Of a DNA stretch of 64,000 nt, positions 60,840-64,000 are shown one piece after another. Source of the stretch: Flavobacterium psychroterrae (lineage in GTDB: Bacteria > Bacteroidota > Bacteroidia > Flavobacteriales > Flavobacteriaceae); NCBI RefSeq assembly GCF_018380615.1, contig NZ_JAGYVZ010000001.1:279723-343722 (forward strand). Direction: 5' to 3'. The notes beneath the pieces were generated by a model. It was given only the letters and a program-made list of their open reading frames with translations. It ran no database searches and was not told where the DNA came from. The position numbers and the translations under genes are program-made. Numbering within the stretch: the first letter of the stretch is position 1; each line of letters opens with the position of its first letter.

Positions 60840-62465
60840 TTATTTTTTAATAAAACGTCTCACAGTTTTGATTCCATCTTTTTCAACCAAAATCAAATAA
60901 ATTCCTGATTTTAAACCTGCAACATCAATACTGTTGCTGTTAGCTGTTTGTGATGAAACTGTAGCGCCGTCCTGAGAATTGATGACACTTATGTTTGCTC
61001 CTGAAATTTCTGCAGAAAAGAAAAGTTCATTTTCTGTTGGACTTGGATAAACCGTCAGACTTTCAATTTTATCTGTTGAAGCTGATTTTGCTGCTAAAGC
61101 TGCACCGGATTTTGTGATGCGGAACCAGTTTAAATTTACACCCGTGTTCTGAATATAAATTCCGAAATTATACGTTCCTGCGTTTACATTTACGGTTTGA
61201 GAAACCGTTTGCCAGTTTTGCCATCCTCCCGTATTCGGAATATTTACAGCACCTAACTGAATAGTTCCTGCATTTAGATCAGATGATATTTTTGCACCAC
61301 TCACGGCACTTGCTACTCTGTATTCAATTACATAATTCCCTGAAGTTGGAAAATTAATATTCGAATATGCCATCCAGTCTCCTGTATCTGCGTAACCTAC
61401 ATTTAAACCTCCGCCAGTATCCGTAGTAGATTCGGTTTGAACGCCACTCATTGACGAATAGCTTTCTGCCTGAATTAAAGTTCCCGTTCCTGTTGGTGGC
61501 TGGCTTCCTGTAATTACCTGATTTACGGCTGTCAATAATGATTTAGAACCAGTAGCATCTTGTGATAATTCCCAAATCATAACTCCGCCCGCATTTTGAA
61601 TTGCGAATGTTGTTTTTGCTTTGATTGTTGGAATTCCGTTATAATAAATCGTGTTTCCAACCTGATCCTGATTTTCTGAACCCGGGTATTGTGCTACGAT
61701 ATTAGCAAAAGAAATTCCCTGATTTGCAGATGCTCCAAAACCATATCCGTAAAACGGAAGTCCGATAATGGCTTTACTTGCAGGCAATCCGCGTCCAGTC
61801 CAGTAATTGAACTGATTTACTGCCATACTATAAGGAGAATGTTGTCCCGGAGTTCCAGGCGCCCACGGTCCTGTTGCATCATACGCCATAATATTGATCC
61901 AGTCATATGCCGCAAAAGTAGACGAAGGTACATTTGCACCGCCATAACCTTCTGAAAGTGCTGCTGTAATTTGCTTTCCGCCTGAATGTAATTTGTTCGC
62001 TAACGCAATTACAAATCCGCCATAATCACCGTTAATTGCAGGACCTTCAAGATCAACGTCGACTCCGTCAAAATTATGTGCTAAAACATAATCGTAAATT
62101 TTCTGGATAAAAGCGGTTCTGTTTCCGGGTGTAATCAAATTGAAATAATTGTCGCGAATGGCGCCGCCTTCAGATATTGATCCTCCTCCAAGAGATACAA
62201 AGACTTTTACATTTTGTGCGTGCGCCGCATTGATAATGGTATTTGATCCCGAATTAAAAGTTAAATACCCATTGGCGTCAGGATTTTCGAAAGCAATATT
62301 AATGTGGGTCAGTTTACTGTATTGAACACTGCTCGAAAATGAATTAAGGTCTATCCAATTTGGGATATAAGCGATTACTTTTTTCTGGGCGATTGACAAA
62401 TTGAAAACTCCCAATACTAAAATGATCGTCCATTTTAGCGGCATTGTTTTGTAATTGTTTTTCAT
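60840..62465 (-). CDS. Secreted GH18 chitinase with CBM6 and T9SS sorting domain
   Basis: 541 residues. Signal peptide to ~26 (LSIAQ). The GH18 barrel (about 27-310) has the catalytic DxxDxDxE motif FDGVDVDLEG with Asp133, Asp136, Asp138 and the acid Glu140. KVFVSLGGGS is the second conserved region, and MIWELSQDATG the last strand. CBM6 follows (about 330-455; AESYSSMSGVQTESTTDTGG) and then a T9SS sorting domain (VYPSPTENELFFSAEISGAN). It cleaves chitin or related N-acetylglucosamine polymers outside the cell. Position between the GH16 enzyme and another CBM6 protein suggests joint action on complex cell walls. Confidence 0.93.
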   Translation of the reverse strand: MKNNYKTMPLKWTIILVLGVFNLSIAQKKVIAYIPNWIDLNSFSSSVQYSKLTHINIAFENPDANGYLTFNSGSNTIINAAHAQNVKVFVSLGGGSISEGGAIRDNYFNLITPGNRTAFIQKIYDYVLAHNFDGVDVDLEGPAINGDYGGFVIALANKLHSGGKQITAALSEGYGGANVPSSTFAAYDWINIMAYDATGPWAPGTPGQHSPYSMAVNQFNYWTGRGLPASKAIIGLPFYGYGFGASANQGISFANIVAQYPGSENQDQVGNTIYYNGIPTIKAKTTFAIQNAGGVMIWELSQDATGSKSLLTAVNQVITGSQPPTGTGTLIQAESYSSMSGVQTESTTDTGGGLNVGYADTGDWMAYSNINFPTSGNYVIEYRVASAVSGAKISSDLNAGTIQLGAVNIPNTGGWQNWQTVSQTVNVNAGTYNFGIYIQNTGVNLNWFRITKSGAALAAKSASTDKIESLTVYPSPTENELFFSAEISGANISVINSQDGATVSSQTANSNSIDVAGLKSGIYLILVEKDGIKTVRRFIKK

Positions 62466-62506
62466 GTTGAAAATATTTAGTAGGTTAATTATTGATTCTA
62501 ATTTTT

Positions 62507-62644
62507 AACACATAGAAACATAGATTTTTAACTTTGACAAGAATGTTTCTAAAAACAAGTTTTTTCTCATAGCTATGTGCCTTCAAAAAAAAGTGAAACG
62601 CCTTAACAGTTTTTATAGTATAAAACCTATGTTTTTATGTGTTT
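62507..62644. repeat. Family A palindromic element, copy 4
   Basis: AACACATAGAAACATAG and CTATGTTTTTATGTGTT are inverted ends with one mismatch. The core keeps CATAGCTATGTGCC and AAGTGAAACGCCTTAAC, in the same orientation as copy 3. It fills the spacer between the partial gene and the chitinase gene. Confidence 0.88.
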
Positions 62645-62669
62645 AAAAATTTATTTTTATTGACTTATC

Positions 62670-64000
62670 TTATTTTTTAATGAAACGTTTTACTGTTTTT
62701 TGGCCGTCTTTTTCAAAAACTATCAGATAAACACCTCTCGTTAAACGCGAAACATCGATGCTGTTGTTGTTGATTTTTTGTGCCGAAACTACATTTCCGG
62801 TTTGAGAATCTACAATGCTCACATTTCCACCGCTTACATCTGTTGTGGTATAAAGTGTGTTTTCGACCGGACTTGGATAAATATTCAAACCAGTTGCAAC
62901 AGCTTCTTCTTCTACAATTTGAGCCTGAGCCGTTTTTGCCGTTAAACCAGCACCAACTTTTGTAATTTTTATCCAGTTAATGTTCATTCCTGTATTCTGA
63001 ATGTAGATTCCGAAATTGTACGTTCCTGCATTTACGTTTACAGTCTGAGATACCGTTTGCCAGTTTTGCCATCCTCCGGTATTCGGAATATCAACATTGC
63101 CTAAAACAATAGTTCCTCCGCTTAAATCAGATGATAATTTACCGCCTGTTACGCCACTTGCAACTCTGTATTCGATTAAATAAGAACCAGTTGTTGGAAA
63201 ATTGATATTGTTATACGCCAACCAATCGCCAGTTTCAGTATATCCTACATTTGAACCTCCGCCCGTATCTGTAGTTGCTTCAACCTGAATTCCGTTCATC
63301 GCAGAATAATCTTCGGCCTGAATTAAAACAGAAGTTTGTGAAGATGTTGCCGGAACTAATTTCCATTGTCCGCATGTTTGGTTGTTGTTGTCCCATTGTT
63401 GTACATTGGCACCATTTGCAGTACTTGCGCCTGCAACCTCAACAATTCTACCGCTGTGTCTTGCTACGATTTTATAAAATCCGTCGCCTGTCGCAACCAA
63501 TACAAATTGCTGATTTGTTGTGGCATTGTATGGATATTGCTCCACATTTGCTCCATTTGCTTTATTGAAATTATTTACATCTAAAGATTGTCCGCTATGA
63601 TTTGCTATGATTTTGTACAATCCGTCACCTAAGTGCGTTAAAGTAAACTTTTGGTTTGCATTTGAATTTGGAGTTCCCTGCGCTATATTTGCTCCGTTTG
63701 CTGTGCTCGCACTCCAAACATCCATATTCAAACCGCTGTTTCTGTTTTGCAAAAAGAACGTTTGGTTTCCTAAAGTTGTAGTTCCGTTTGCGATTACTCG
63801 AATAGACGTTACTTTATCATTCCAGGTGGTATTCAAACAAGTATTATCAGAATTAATTACGGTTGAAGTTCCTGTAAAATTATCATCCTGATATAAAATC
63901 GCCTGAAATCCCTGAGTTATTTTTAGTGAAGAAACATCGTCGTTTAAAATTCCTAAAGCATTTAAACGAGCCAGATTATAATCTCCAATCGTTAATCCGC
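62670..64000 (-). CDS. Secreted modular protein (start outside the window): beta/gamma-crystallin, ricin-type, CBM6, T9SS domain
   Basis: The reading frame is open from the stop at 62670 to the window edge and continues beyond it, so the start and any catalytic domain are missing; the internal ATG at 63836 is not a likely start. The visible ~440 residues contain a beta/gamma-crystallin module (GDYNLARLNALGILNDDVSS, LYQDDNFTGTS), a ricin-type beta-trefoil (QNRNSGLNMDVW, NHSGQSLDVNNFNKANGANV), a CBM6 domain (AEDYSAMNGIQVEATTDTGG, GGWQNWQTVSQTVNV) and a T9SS sorting domain (YPSPVENTLYT to KRFIKK). It is almost the same as the C-terminal half of the 55419-58292 metalloprotease, so a similar secreted enzyme is expected upstream. 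Confidence 0.9.
   Translation of the reverse strand, partial: GLTIGDYNLARLNALGILNDDVSSLKITQGFQAILYQDDNFTGTSTVINSDNTCLNTTWNDKVTSIRVIANGTTTLGNQTFFLQNRNSGLNMDVWSASTANGANIAQGTPNSNANQKFTLTHLGDGLYKIIANHSGQSLDVNNFNKANGANVEQYPYNATTNQQFVLVATGDGFYKIVARHSGRIVEVAGASTANGANVQQWDNNNQTCGQWKLVPATSSQTSVLIQAEDYSAMNGIQVEATTDTGGGSNVGYTETGDWLAYNNINFPTTGSYLIEYRVASGVTGGKLSSDLSGGTIVLGNVDIPNTGGWQNWQTVSQTVNVNAGTYNFGIYIQNTGMNINWIKITKVGAGLTAKTAQAQIVEEEAVATGLNIYPSPVENTLYTTTDVSGGNVSIVDSQTGNVVSAQKINNNSIDVSRLTRGVYLIVFEKDGQKTVKRFIKK

Overview
The window looks like chromosomal DNA of a soil or water Bacteroidetes, most likely a Flavobacterium. It is AT-rich. It has a SusC/SusD pair driven by an ECF sigma/FecR system, four secreted proteins ending in type A sorting domains of the type IX secretion system (T9SS), a Bacteroidetes-type T6SS tube protein (TssD/Hcp), LytTR and HisKA_2 two-component systems, and a few TAnnTTTG promoter-like boxes. 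I see no rRNA, tRNA, CRISPR array, prophage or intact transposase.

Layout. 0-6.4 kb (minus): a T6SS payload operon with Hcp, then a VgrG whose C-terminal extension carries a complete metzincin zinc site, two paralogous exported proteins coupled by ATGA overlaps (immunity candidates), a third exported protein and a PAAR-like protein. 6.5-12.3 kb (minus): a tripartite RND efflux operon, divergent from a LytS-type kinase/LytTR regulator pair at 12.6-14.4 kb; the spacer holds a 21-bp-phased direct repeat that fits a LytTR operator. 14.6-20.7 kb: a small DUF3861-like protein, a dienelactone hydrolase, two exported thioredoxins, a two-gene DUF488 operon of unknown role, and an esterase. 21-30 kb (minus): a GAF sigma54 activator, a cupin, an esterase and two ring-cleaving VOC dioxygenases resembling quinone-detoxification (mhq) genes, a GNAT protein, a HisKA_2 kinase with a sigma54 response regulator, a DUF1275 membrane protein, and a dps gene interrupted by a stop codon. 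30-40.5 kb: DoxX, an amidohydrolase, two tandem duplicated TPR sensor kinases, and a bacteriophytochrome with its heme oxygenase. 41-43.5 kb: small proteins. 43.8-50.7 kb (minus): sigma factor, FecR, SusC, SusD. 51-54.4 kb: a PI-PLC-like enzyme and a metallophosphoesterase. 55.4-64 kb (minus): a metalloprotease, a GH16 glucanase, a GH18 chitinase and a truncated fourth protein. All four share a CBM6 plus T9SS tail, which suggests a secreted set for degrading fungal or other beta-glucan/chitin/protein walls.

The most unusual feature is the intergenic DNA. It is populated by at least nine families of 60-230 bp imperfect palindromes with matching terminal inverted arms. They lie almost always between genes, and in one case one element is inserted inside another. 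A 0.75-kb array of five ~148-bp palindromic units lies downstream of the secreted metalloprotease. No mobilising enzyme is visible in the window.
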